From a bacterium (lineage in GTDB: Bacteria; Actinomycetota; Acidimicrobiia; Acidimicrobiales; Bin134), in the NCBI GenBank assembly GCA_026709025.1, contig JAPOTT010000040.1, positions 23,019 through 59,908 on the forward strand: 36,890 bases of DNA, in the 5' to 3' direction. Shown here piece by piece: positions 25,931-34,513 of the stretch. Under the pieces are notes generated by a model that did no database searches, was not told the DNA's origin, and saw nothing but the letters and a program-made list of their open reading frames with translations. The position numbers and the translations under genes are program-made. Each line of letters starts with the position of its first letter. The stretch's first letter is position 1.

Positions 25931-27010
25931 GCCGAAACAACCCCTAGCACCGAACCTAACCCAATACCAGCCTACAGCCCTCCCCCAAATTTACGAGGCT
26001 TTCTGCAAGTAAGGACACCAGATTTTCCTAGTTCGTATGCTTTTGATATGCTAAATAGTTTTCTTGAAATTCATCCAAATATACTTCAAATAGGTAATGA
26101 CGCATCAGGGGTTCATGAAACTATTTCGCCGTGGGAGATATTTTGCCTCAGTGAACCAAATGATCCATGGGGGAATAACATAAGTTTTCCACTAGATAGT
26201 GACTATGATCTTATAGGTGCAGCAGGAATACTTATTTCGGGTAGCACTATTCCTGATCAGATGATTAGTTTATGTGAAAAAAATAAGACTCAATGGATTA
26301 AGTTAGAGGTAGGTAGCTTCACTACAGTATTAATCACAGGTAGTGATATGTCATTAGATTGCTTAAACTATGAAGATATATATGCGCTCATTGGTCCTGA
26401 ATCTGCAGAGTTTATTCAATGGTCAGATGGGAAAGAGGTAGCCTCAGAATTAGGATCTTTGACAATGCTACCAGACATTCCTTTAAGTGTATACGGAACA
26501 AGCTTTGAAAATTTTATTGACTCTCAAAATATTCCCTATGGAGTCCTCTATACAACAATTATCCTACCAAACCTAGTGAAGAGAAAATTAATAGCTACTA
26601 AAATACTATTTGTTGATGAATTACTGAGAGGTGACTACAGCGTAATTAAGATAAACGATAATATTTCTGAAATTTTTCAAGCTCAATCTACCAGTTTAGG
26701 TTGGACAAATTTTGAGATAGCTAAGAAAGCTAAGGGTATTAAAATTTTATCTATTGACAGTGGTCAAGGCTGCATACAGCCTACGCAAGAAACAATATTT
26801 TCTAGTGCATACCCAGTGTCATGGCCTATTTACTTATACATTAATATTGCTATCAAAAAGTATAGCCCACATAAGGTTGCTTTTGTTGATTTCTTGCTGT
26901 ACGACTTGTTTCAGAATTCATATAATCAATCAACAGCTAGTAGACATTCTATTACACCTCTCCCAAAAAGTGAACAAACAAAGATTTTAGCTGCATGGAA
27001 TGATGCATAG
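25814..27010 (+). CDS. PstS-like substrate-binding lipoprotein
   Basis: 398 residues. A signal peptide (MKRVLPPLRATLTYVLTLTLITSAC) with lipobox cysteine at about 25 is followed by a Ser/Thr/Pro linker to about 60. The body resembles PstS phosphate-binding proteins: LNYEDIYALIGP near 196-207 with a following W-x-DGKE, PLSVYGTSFENFI near 225, and the strong signature PTQETIFSSAYPVSWPIYLYIN near 325-346 (PstS: YPLSRPLYIY). The phosphate-contacting SGT segment is not kept, so phosphate may not be the ligand. The body is markedly AT-rich while the signal peptide is not. No pst permease genes are nearby. It may be a sensor or decoy binding protein rather than a transporter part. Confidence 0.75.
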   Translation: MKRVLPPLRATLTYVLTLTLITSACTSSSPTQQSSSVNNAETTPSTEPNPIPAYSPPPNLRGFLQVRTPDFPSSYAFDMLNSFLEIHPNILQIGNDASGVHETISPWEIFCLSEPNDPWGNNISFPLDSDYDLIGAAGILISGSTIPDQMISLCEKNKTQWIKLEVGSFTTVLITGSDMSLDCLNYEDIYALIGPESAEFIQWSDGKEVASELGSLTMLPDIPLSVYGTSFENFIDSQNIPYGVLYTTIILPNLVKRKLIATKILFVDELLRGDYSVIKINDNISEIFQAQSTSLGWTNFEIAKKAKGIKILSIDSGQGCIQPTQETIFSSAYPVSWPIYLYINIAIKKYSPHKVAFVDFLLYDLFQNSYNQSTASRHSITPLPKSEQTKILAAWNDA

Positions 27011-27189
27011 TATAACTAGTTAGGAGTGTTTGTGATAATCTTTAAAAATGCAGCGCTGTTCGCTAGACTTGAGACCGATGAAGGTGTCTCCGCTGGATTG
27101 AGCGCTTTATCTGCTATTTTTTCTCATATAAGCCATTATTTGCACAAATTTGTTTGAATAAGGCTGTTGGGGAAGAATAAAGTAGCTGC
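27011..27189. other. Decayed tail of the duplicated unit, with a 22-base beta-lactamase-gene remnant
   Basis: Positions 27047-27068 are identical to 24670-24691, inside the beta-lactamase-fold gene and in the same orientation. Read on the minus strand, the surrounding 80 bases still encode ...SLANSAAF... in the frame matching GLANSAALF of the intact gene, with stops on both sides. No intact gene is present. It is the expected remnant if a unit [PstS-like gene, converging beta-lactamase gene] was duplicated in tandem and the second beta-lactamase gene was lost. Confidence 0.65.
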
Positions 27190-28249
27190 ATGGCGCGCGC
27201 AGCAGTTTCCTACTGGCCCACTGGGGCACGGACTGTATTTTTTGATGACGATGAGGGTGTTGCCGCGCTGCCTATAGTTCGCAGAGCGGTGGCTGAGGGG
27301 CGCATTCGCCGTTTGGCACCTCGGCTTTACACTGCCGACCTTATCAGCCAACCGGCGGCAATAGTGTTAGAGAACCGCTGGCGCATTGTAGGGCGATCGC
27401 TGCCTGGAACGGTCATTATAGATCGCTCCGCCGCCGAAGGTGGCAAGGTGGTTGATGGCATTCTCCAAGTTGCTACCACACTAGATGCGGTCGATAGAGC
27501 CACCACCCACAGACGCACTCCTTTGAAGCTGCCCGGGCTAGAAGTTCGGATTCGCCCGAGCAACATGAGCACTGAGGTCGCCAAAGATTTACCCTGGGCC
27601 AACGGCCTGTATATGTCTCGACCAGCTCGCATTTTGGTGGACAATTTGGCTTCATCTCGCAGTAGAGTTGGCCGAGCGGCCCGAACGTTGTCACTAGCAG
27701 AGCTGGAAGATTGGTTGGCTCGTAAGGCCGTAGTTTGGACCCAAGAGCGCATAGCTCGCTTGCACGAGGAAGCACTTGAGCTGGCAGTGGAAGAGTGTCC
27801 CCAACGAAGTTGGGCAGTACCAGTTTGTTGCCCCCAACCTTGTTGAGGGCACACTACACAAAGGCTTAGAGCTAGTATCTGAAGTGCCAGTTGGCTTTAG
27901 GCGAGCGCTTTTTATCATGGTAGTGATAACCGAGGTGCATCCTTTTGCTGATGGGAACGTCAGGGTGGCGAGGGTAATGATGAACGCTGAACTGTCAGCT
28001 ATAAAAGCTGCTCGAATTGTCGTTCCTACTGTGTATCGCAATGAGTACATCGCGGGTTTGAGGCGCACTTCGGTTTCCGAAGGGGCAGATGTGTCTGCGT
28101 TGTTGAAGGTGATGGGCTTTGTATGGCGTTGGACAGCGGCCATGCCGTGGGAGGATCGAGCCGCTACTGAAGGCCAACTAGAAGCTACCAATGCTTTGCG
28201 TCACCCCGACGATACAGCGTTTGGTGGAATAAAGCTCGTACTTCCATAA
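27190..28249 (+). pseudogene. AbiEi-Fic protein gene interrupted by a one-base frameshift
   Basis: Two overlapping frames (27190-27846 and 27776-28249) belong to one gene. Removing one C from the CCCC run at 27799-27802 joins them as ...EECPNEVGQYQ... and gives an exact 352-codon frame. The N-terminal part (about 15-60) resembles an AbiEi-type winged-helix domain (AVAEGRIRRLAPRLYTADL). The C-terminal part is a Fic domain with HPFADGNVRVAR near 250, where the usual GNGR/GNKR reads GNVR; His, Phe, Asp and Asn are kept. Fic proteins AMPylate targets. The frameshift may be real inactivation, a phase-variable tract, or a sequencing error. With the joined protein intact it would be a toxin-antitoxin-like single-chain protein (inference). 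Confidence 0.8.
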
Positions 28250-28263
28250 GCCACATAGGTCAA

Positions 28264-28303
28264 GCTATGTCACCAGAGCTATATAGGGCTATGTCTCCAG
28301 AGC
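28264..28303. repeat. Direct repeat between convergent genes
   Basis: GCTATGTCACCAGAGC (28264-28279) and GCTATGTCTCCAGAGC (28288-28303) differ at one base and start 24 bases apart, between the 3' ends of the Fic and larE genes. No function is evident. Confidence 0.6.
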
Positions 28304-28328
28304 CAGATTACCCGACGGAGCCAAAACG

Positions 28329-29144
28329 TTATTTGGGTAAAGCCTCGTTGAGGTTGCCTGAGCGCAGACCATTCAAATCTAGCGTTACATAGCGGTAGCC
28401 TGCGGCTTGTACCGCCTGCACCACAGCGGCGCGCTGTGCCAGCACATCGCCTAGCTGTGCTTCGGGAACCTCAATGCGGGCCAAATCTCCGTAATGCCGC
28501 ACCCGCAGTTCGGAAAAGCCAAGATCCCGCAAGGCTGCTTCGGCAATGTCAACCGAGGCCAATGCCCCCAGCGAAACCGGTGTACCGTATGGAATCCGCG
28601 ATGCCAAACACGGTGCAGCGGGCTTATCCCAGGTACGCAACCCCAACCGCTTAGACCAATCCCGCACGTCGGCCTTAGAAAACCCCGCATCCACAAGGGG
28701 AAACACCGCGCCACGCTCCAGGGCCGCCTGCTGGCCCGGGCGATGATCTACCAGATCATCTGTGTTCACACCCAACAAAATACTTGCCGAATCAGCTTTT
28801 GCCCACGGCCCGAATGCCTCCATTAGGGCGTGTTTGCACCAGTAACAGCGGTCGCCCTGGTTGGCCACATAATGGTTGTTGTTCATCTCCAAAGTGGTTA
28901 CCTCAGCCCAGCGCAAGCCCCATTCTTGTGCCAGTGCAGCACAGTCGACACGGGCAGCCTCGCTTAGGGATTCAGACACCGCGGTAAGCACCTGACATCG
29001 CTCGCCCAGCACATCGTTGGCCACCCAAGCCAACAGCGAAGAGTCGGCACCCCCGCTAAAGGCCACCACCACAGAGCCGAGGCTACCTAGTTGTTGGCGA
29101 AGCTGAGCCATGTCTCCCACAGCTCTAGTTTGCCCACTAAACAT
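28329..29144 (-). CDS. larE: LarE-type ATP-dependent sacrificial sulfur transferase
   Basis: 271 residues, the usual length. LarE adds sulfur to the nicotinic-acid-derived precursor of the nickel-pincer nucleotide cofactor of lactate racemase-type enzymes. Seen are the PP-loop SGGADSSLLAW (30-40), the GDRCYWCK motif (C100, C103), LLGVNTDDLVDHRPG, and PAAPCLASRIPYG with C179. C100, C103 and C179 together resemble the three-cysteine form of LarE that carries an iron-sulfur cluster, instead of only the sacrificial Cys form (family knowledge plus inference). LarA, LarB and LarC are not in the window. It is divergent from glnD. Confidence 0.92.
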   Translation of the reverse strand: MFSGQTRAVGDMAQLRQQLGSLGSVVVAFSGGADSSLLAWVANDVLGERCQVLTAVSESLSEAARVDCAALAQEWGLRWAEVTTLEMNNNHYVANQGDRCYWCKHALMEAFGPWAKADSASILLGVNTDDLVDHRPGQQAALERGAVFPLVDAGFSKADVRDWSKRLGLRTWDKPAAPCLASRIPYGTPVSLGALASVDIAEAALRDLGFSELRVRHYGDLARIEVPEAQLGDVLAQRAAVVQAVQAAGYRYVTLDLNGLRSGNLNEALPK

Positions 29145-29267
29145 GTAACAGCACTACTTGAGCGCAACTTGACCCACCGCTATTTGGTTGCTTAGCCCGT
29201 TAGGTGATGCACCGCTAGCTGGTTGTTTTCGCCCCTTGCTGGCTTATCCCACTAGCCTGAACGGGTG

Positions 29268-31688
29268 ATGGCTCTAAGCGAAGCCCAACAAGAGGCGCAA
29301 ACCACCAACCAAAAGCCCGCCAACCGAAACCCCAGCCAACTAAACCCCGGCGAGCTAAAGCGCAACGAGCTGCTAGCCGACCGCTCCATGTCTGGGGTTG
29401 TATTGTGCAGGGCTCTAGCTAGGCGTATGGACGAATGGCTAGCCGAAAGGTTTAGCCACGCCGTGTCCAACCCCGAAGGCATAGCCCTTATAGCAGTAGG
29501 TGGATATGGACGTGCCGAGCTCTGCCCGGGAAGCGACATAGACCTTTTGTTGTTGCACGAAGCTCGTCCCGATGTGGGCGAGATAGCCCCGCAACTTTGG
29601 TACCCCATTTGGGACGAGGGACTGAAGCTAGGTTACGCCGTGCGCACGCCCAAAGAGTGCAGGGAGCTGGCCAAGTCCGATTTAGACACCGCCACAGCCC
29701 TGTTGGATGCCCGTCACATCGCTGGCGACACCAACCTCACCTCTGCCATCACCACCGAGAACACCGGAAGCTGGTGTCGCAATGCTAAGCGCTGGCTCCC
29801 CAAGCTGGCCGCAGACTTAGTAAAGCGTCACGGGCGTTGCGGGGAGGTGGCATACAAGCTAGAGCCCGACCTCAAATGCGGCAGGGGCGGGTTGCGCGAT
29901 GTGCATGCTTTGCGTTGGGCTGAGCTGGGCCTGTTGGATATGGAAGATTCAGCTACCCGCAAGGTGTGGGCGGCTTATGAGGTGATTTTGGCTGCCAGAG
30001 TGGAGTTGCATCGCACCACAGGCCGAAAAGGCGACCTTTTGTTGTTACAAGAACAAGATGGCGTGGCAGAAGCGTTGGGTTATGAAGATGCCGATGCAAT
30101 GATGAGCGAGGTTGCCAGTGCGGCCCGCTGGATTGCGTGGCAGAGCGATGAGATTTGGGCTTGGTTAGACGACACAGAGCTGCAAAGCAGCCGTCGCCTG
30201 CCGAGCCTCACGCACCTGTCGAACTTGCCGCTACGTAGGCGTACTAGTCGCAATAGCGAGGCCCTAGCCGAAGGCGTAGCCGTGCTGGAAGGTCGGGCGG
30301 TGCTGGTGGGTAGCGCCGATTACTCCGATCCTTGTACGGCGTTGCGGTTGGCGCATGCTGCCGCTAGCAGCCAACTGCGAATGGGGCGCAACAGCCTTGA
30401 GCGCTTACGAGACCAGATGACACCAATGCCCGAGCAGTGGCCCGATGAGGCCCGCAGTTTGTTTGTAGATTTGCTGCTCACCGGCAGAGCCGCCTTGCCC
30501 ATCATTGAGGCGCTAGATCAAATGGGCCTGTTCGTGCGTATTTTGCCTGAATGGGAGCCCAATCGTAGTCGTCCCCAGCGCAATGCCTATCACCAGTACA
30601 CGGTGGATAGACACTTGTGCGAAGCCGCAGCTCTAGCGGCTGAGCTGACCCACAGAGTAGATAGACCTGATCTGTTGGTGCTAGGCGCTCTGCTGCACGA
30701 CATCGGCAAGGGCTACCCGGGAGATCACACTGAGGTGGGCATGGTGTTGGTGTCTAACATCGCCCACCGCATGGGCTTTGCAGCCACCGATGTAGATGTG
30801 TTGGTGGCAATGGTGCAACACCATTTGCTCTTGCCCGACGTTGCCACTCGCCGCGATTTAGAAGACCCAGAAACCATCGCCGAGGTGGCTCGACAAGTGG
30901 GCTCTGTGGAAACCCTGCGCTTGTTGGGCGCTTTAACCGAGGCTGATTCGGTGGCAACCGGCCCGTCGGCTTGGAGCGATTGGAAGGCCAGCTTGGTGCG
31001 TTCGCTGGTGGCACGCTGCGCCCACATCCTAGAAGGCGGCGACATAGCTGAGATCACAGCCAAGTTCCCCACCCAAGAGCATCGCCAGATGATGCAAGCA
31101 GGCGAGAGCTTGGTACTAGGCGAAGGAGACACCTTGCTTGTTATCGCCCCCGATCAACATGGGATGTTCTCCAGAGTTGCCGGGGTGCTGGCTCTAAGCG
31201 GGTTGCGGGTGCTGTTGGCAGGGGCTCATACCGAGTACGGGATGGCACTAGAGCAGTTCCGTGTGGAGAGTGTGCTGGGCTTGGAGATCGACTGGACAGA
31301 GGTAACCGAACACGTGCAGCTAGCCTTAGCACGCCGCTTAGCTTTGGAGGCTCGACTGGCCGAGCGAATTGATAGTTATCAGTCTTCGGTGGTTTCAGGG
31401 CTGAAACCGATAGTCGCACCAAAGGTGACCATCGACAACGAGTCGTCTTCCACGGCCACCATCATTGAAGTAGCAGCACAAGCCCACATGGGTTTGTTGA
31501 GCCGAGTTACAGGGGCGTTATCGCAGTTGGACTTGGGCATACTTACCGCCAAGATGCAGGACTTGGGCGGCGATGTGGTTCACGCCTATTACGTGCGGGA
31601 TGGACAAGGCAACAAGGTGACCGACCCAACACACCAACAAGAAATTCAACGGGCGCTAAGACACGCCATCGATTCTTGTAGATCCTAG
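29268..31688 (+). CDS. glnD: [Protein-PII] uridylyltransferase / uridylyl-removing enzyme GlnD
   Basis: 806 residues from ATG 29268 (GTG 29265 is adjacent). It senses glutamine and modifies or demodifies the PII protein to control nitrogen assimilation. Domain order: a nucleotidyltransferase with GGYGRAELCPGSDIDLLLLH (about 76-96), the GlnD linker region (KCGRGGLRDVHALRW), the HD domain with LLHDIGKGYPGDHTEVGM (about 475-492), and two ACT domains (about 622-690 and 735-800) that bind glutamine. All catalytic segments look intact. The usual amtB-glnK neighbours are missing, so PII is encoded elsewhere. It has a Pro/Gln-rich N-terminal tail and runs into the NUDIX gene with a 10-base gap. Confidence 0.96.
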   Translation: MALSEAQQEAQTTNQKPANRNPSQLNPGELKRNELLADRSMSGVVLCRALARRMDEWLAERFSHAVSNPEGIALIAVGGYGRAELCPGSDIDLLLLHEARPDVGEIAPQLWYPIWDEGLKLGYAVRTPKECRELAKSDLDTATALLDARHIAGDTNLTSAITTENTGSWCRNAKRWLPKLAADLVKRHGRCGEVAYKLEPDLKCGRGGLRDVHALRWAELGLLDMEDSATRKVWAAYEVILAARVELHRTTGRKGDLLLLQEQDGVAEALGYEDADAMMSEVASAARWIAWQSDEIWAWLDDTELQSSRRLPSLTHLSNLPLRRRTSRNSEALAEGVAVLEGRAVLVGSADYSDPCTALRLAHAAASSQLRMGRNSLERLRDQMTPMPEQWPDEARSLFVDLLLTGRAALPIIEALDQMGLFVRILPEWEPNRSRPQRNAYHQYTVDRHLCEAAALAAELTHRVDRPDLLVLGALLHDIGKGYPGDHTEVGMVLVSNIAHRMGFAATDVDVLVAMVQHHLLLPDVATRRDLEDPETIAEVARQVGSVETLRLLGALTEADSVATGPSAWSDWKASLVRSLVARCAHILEGGDIAEITAKFPTQEHRQMMQAGESLVLGEGDTLLVIAPDQHGMFSRVAGVLALSGLRVLLAGAHTEYGMALEQFRVESVLGLEIDWTEVTEHVQLALARRLALEARLAERIDSYQSSVVSGLKPIVAPKVTIDNESSSTATIIEVAAQAHMGLLSRVTGALSQLDLGILTAKMQDLGGDVVHAYYVRDGQGNKVTDPTHQQEIQRALRHAIDSCRS

Positions 31689-31698
31689 ATCGCTATAG

Positions 31699-32442
31699 AT
31701 GATGAACCCCAAAGACATCCCCCAACACCCACCCAAAGATCTCCCCCAACAAGCCCCCCAAGAACCATCTCAGCAACTGCCGCTTGTAGGCAACGATGAG
31801 CTGCGGCGCTGGTCGCAAGCATTAGCGGGAATAGCTCGCACCGGCCTTGCCTTTACCAAAAACGGATACGAGCGCGAGCGCTTCGAAGAGGTTCTACATG
31901 TGGCCGCAGATATGGCCGCCGTGCTCAGTGGCGGGTGGGGACCAAACAGGTTTGTAGAGGAATGGATGAAGTCGGTGGGCGAGGGAATTGCAGGCTATGT
32001 CACACCCAAAGTGGCGGTGGGAGCTGTGGTGAGCAATGAGAACGGGGAGATACTTTTAATACAGCGAGCCGATTCAGGTATCTGGCTGTATCCCACTGGA
32101 TGGGCAGATGTGGGCTATTCGCCCTCTGAGATCGTGGTTAAAGAGGTGGAAGAGGAAACCGGCATCATCTGTGAGGTGCAACGCCCTATTGCCATTCACG
32201 ACGGCATGCGGCGAGGGTTTACCACGGTGCCTATGTACTCGCTTGTGTTCTTGTGCAGAGCTGTTGGCGGACAGCTAACCCCGCACCCCCTAGAATGCGC
32301 CGACTTAGGCTTCTTTGGCCCCAACAACCTGCCTGCCAAGATGACGGGCAACGAGTGGTGGTTAGAGCACGCCTTTGCATCCATCAACGATGAAACTACC
32401 CCCTTCCTCTTTGACCCCCCAAGAAACCCACCATGGGGCTAA
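31699..32442 (+). CDS. NUDIX hydrolase with NUDIX N-terminal helical domain
   Basis: 247 residues. After a Pro/Gln-rich start comes a helical region (about 30-80, LRRWSQALAGIARTGLAF...) typical of the NUDIX N-terminal domain. It is followed by a NUDIX fold with the box GWADVGYSPSEIVVKEVEEETGI (first G to last I), in which the metal-binding KEVEEE part is intact while the first Glu of the strict consensus reads Tyr, as in this subfamily. Substrates are probably nucleoside diphosphate derivatives such as ADP-ribose or NDP-sugars (family-level inference). It is cytoplasmic and co-transcribed with glnD. Two ATGs (31699, 31702) can start it. Confidence 0.88.
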   Translation: MMNPKDIPQHPPKDLPQQAPQEPSQQLPLVGNDELRRWSQALAGIARTGLAFTKNGYERERFEEVLHVAADMAAVLSGGWGPNRFVEEWMKSVGEGIAGYVTPKVAVGAVVSNENGEILLIQRADSGIWLYPTGWADVGYSPSEIVVKEVEEETGIICEVQRPIAIHDGMRRGFTTVPMYSLVFLCRAVGGQLTPHPLECADLGFFGPNNLPAKMTGNEWWLEHAFASINDETTPFLFDPPRNPPWG

Positions 32443-32476
32443 TGAGTTGGATAACTAAGTTAATTCCAGCAGATTT

Positions 32477-32507
32477 TGCATTTATGGTCTGTGCTATTGG
32501 TATGATG
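32477..32507 (+). promoter_or_regulatory. Promoter of the type I secretion operon
   Basis: TTGCAT (32477-32482) and TATGAT (32502-32507) with a TG dinucleotide one base before the -10 hexamer, an extended -10. The 19-base spacer is long, so the extended -10 would carry most of the activity. It lies about 108 bases before the first gene of the operon. Confidence 0.45.
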
Positions 32508-32577
32508 TCGTGCTGCAACAAGGTACAGTTTTGGCCTGCAAGTTTGGCCCGGTCACAAAACTGAAGTAATGCAATTG

Positions 32578-32608
32578 AGTTCACACATGGAAACAAGTTC
32601 ACAGATGG
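32578..32608 (+). repeat. Direct repeat ahead of the secretion ATPase start
   Basis: AGTTCACACATGG (32578-32590) and AGTTCACAGATGG (32596-32608) differ at one base and start 18 bases apart, just before the ATG at 32615. They could bind a regulator or be a slippage product. There is no Shine-Dalgarno in this stretch. Confidence 0.5.
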
Positions 32609-32614
32609 CGGCAG

Positions 32615-34513
32615 ATGTCTGAAACAACTGATGGCTCTCGGGAGATCCGGGGGGCGATATCTGAGTGTCGCAAACTATTTATGGCCTGCGGAATATTTAG
32701 CGTATTTGTTAATGTCTTGATGCTCACAGGGCCTGTGTTCATGTTGCAGGTGTACGACCGAGTTCTGTCCTCGCGCTCTGAAGCCACCTTATTAACGCTC
32801 GTTATGATTGTGGCCTTTTTGTTTTTGATGATGGGCGTACTGGATTACGCCCGGGGCCGAGTGCTTGCCAGAGCGGGTGCGCGACTACAATCCCGTTTGG
32901 ATTCACGGGTGCTTCGGGCGGTTTTAGACAGGTCTGCATCACCAGCAGAGCGGTCAGCACCCAGTACCGGTCCGCAGGATTTAGAGGCTATCCAACGGTT
33001 CTGCTCTAGCCAAGCCCCATTTGCGTTCTTTGATGCCCCGTTTACGCCGCTCTTTCTGGCCGTGCTGTTTGCATTTCACTGGCTTTTGGGAGTGTTAGCT
33101 GTGTTCTCAGGAGTGCTGTTGGCGGGGCTCGCCCTTTTGAGTCAAAAACGCACCGGGCAATTACAACTGGAGTTGCAGAAGACAACCAACGCCTCGTCTT
33201 TTTTTATTGAACAGATGCGGGCTGGGGGAGAGACGGTTGCTGGGCTCGGAATGCGCGATGCGGTGGTGGCCCGCTCAAAAAACCTGCGTAACGGGGTTTT
33301 GGATCAGACGCTACAGTCTTCGGATCGTTTGGCTCTGTTTTCCAGTACATCCAAAACCCTGCGGTTGTTTTTGCAGTCCATGATGCTGGGGTTGGGTGCA
33401 TGGCTAGCTATTGAAGGCGAGATCACACCAGGTTTGATGATCGCAGCATCAATCCTTCTGGGTCGGGCTCTGGCCCCGATAGATTCGGCTATAGGCCAGT
33501 GGCCGGTGATGCAGCAAGCTGTGAGGTCTTACCGCTCTTTGTCTTCATTGCTAGCGGCTACACCAGAGGCAATGCGTCGCACTTCTTTACCGAAACCACG
33601 CGCTGTGCTTGATGCCCGCAGGGTTGTGGTGGCACCGCCGGGCGCCCGATACGCAATAGTCCGCAACGCCAGTTTGCGGCTTGAGCCGGGTCAAGCCGCA
33701 GGTATTGCCGGACCAACCGCGTCGGGCAAATCTACCTTTGCAAGAGCCTTAGCTGGAGTGTGGACACCCGCTGGGGGGTCTATCCGCTTAGATGGAGCTG
33801 AACTTGAGCAATACGGCGACCGATTGGGCGAACACGTGGGTTATCTCCCCCAAGAGGTGGTGCTGTTTGATGGAACGGTGTCAGAAAACATTGCACGGCT
33901 TTCGGATGGGGCATCCGATGAGGAGGTTGTAGAGGCGGCAAAACGAGCTGGTGCCCACGAGATGATTCTTGGGCTACCCGATGGCTACGACTTCCGCGTT
34001 TCATCGGGTGGAGCAGCTCTATCAGGTGGGCAGCGCCAAAGAATTGCCCTAGCGCGAGCCCTGTTTAGGAATCCCGCAATAATTGTGATGGACGAGCCCG
34101 ATTCAAACCTTGATGCTGAAGGCACGATGGCGCTGGCTCGAGCGCTAGAAGCCCACAAGCAGCGTGGTGGTGCAGCAGTGGTGGTAGCCCACCGGCACGG
34201 TGCGTTCGCCCAGTGCGACACCGTCTACATCATGGAAGACGGCCGGCCGGTGCCTGCAGTGCGCGATAGTGCAGGTCGTAAACCGGTTCGAACCCTCAAA
34301 CAAGCTGATGCACGGGGAGGTCCGTCGACTAGTGCTGGCCCAAGGCCACAAAGTCCGTCTTCGCCAGACAGCATTCGTCAGCGCCGGATTGAGGCCGTGG
34401 TTCAACGTTTGCGACACAGAACCAGCCAGCCAGCACCTACCGTTGCATCCCCAGAGATACAGCAGCCCGCCCAGCCAGAGCCCGCCCAGCCAGAAGGGCC
34501 TACACAGTCGTGA
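32615..34513 (+). CDS. Type I secretion system ABC permease/ATPase (PrtD-like)
   Basis: 632 residues. Six membrane segments (about 22-330) are followed by an ABC ATPase domain: Walker A GPTASGKSTF near 365-374, the Q-loop segment LPQEVVLFDGTVSENIA near 411, signature LSGGQRQRIALARALF near 470, and Walker B IIVMDEPDSNLD. There is no C39 peptidase domain, so it matches the PrtD/HlyB-type exporters of RTX proteins rather than bacteriocin exporters. A Pro/Gln-rich C-terminal tail of about 60 residues (PAQPEPAQPEGP) is unusual. ATG 32615 has a weak ribosome site. It overlaps the adaptor gene (GTGA) and should form the inner pump with it. An outer-membrane TolC partner is not in view. Confidence 0.92.
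   Translation: MSETTDGSREIRGAISECRKLFMACGIFSVFVNVLMLTGPVFMLQVYDRVLSSRSEATLLTLVMIVAFLFLMMGVLDYARGRVLARAGARLQSRLDSRVLRAVLDRSASPAERSAPSTGPQDLEAIQRFCSSQAPFAFFDAPFTPLFLAVLFAFHWLLGVLAVFSGVLLAGLALLSQKRTGQLQLELQKTTNASSFFIEQMRAGGETVAGLGMRDAVVARSKNLRNGVLDQTLQSSDRLALFSSTSKTLRLFLQSMMLGLGAWLAIEGEITPGLMIAASILLGRALAPIDSAIGQWPVMQQAVRSYRSLSSLLAATPEAMRRTSLPKPRAVLDARRVVVAPPGARYAIVRNASLRLEPGQAAGIAGPTASGKSTFARALAGVWTPAGGSIRLDGAELEQYGDRLGEHVGYLPQEVVLFDGTVSENIARLSDGASDEEVVEAAKRAGAHEMILGLPDGYDFRVSSGGAALSGGQRQRIALARALFRNPAIIVMDEPDSNLDAEGTMALARALEAHKQRGGAAVVVAHRHGAFAQCDTVYIMEDGRPVPAVRDSAGRKPVRTLKQADARGGPSTSAGPRPQSPSSPDSIRQRRIEAVVQRLRHRTSQPAPTVASPEIQQPAQPEPAQPEGPTQS

Noticed and set aside
23074-28249. Insertion sequence or integrated phage in the accessory region
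   Set aside because: No transposase, integrase or terminal inverted repeats were seen; the duplicated cassette and decayed genes explain the structure better.
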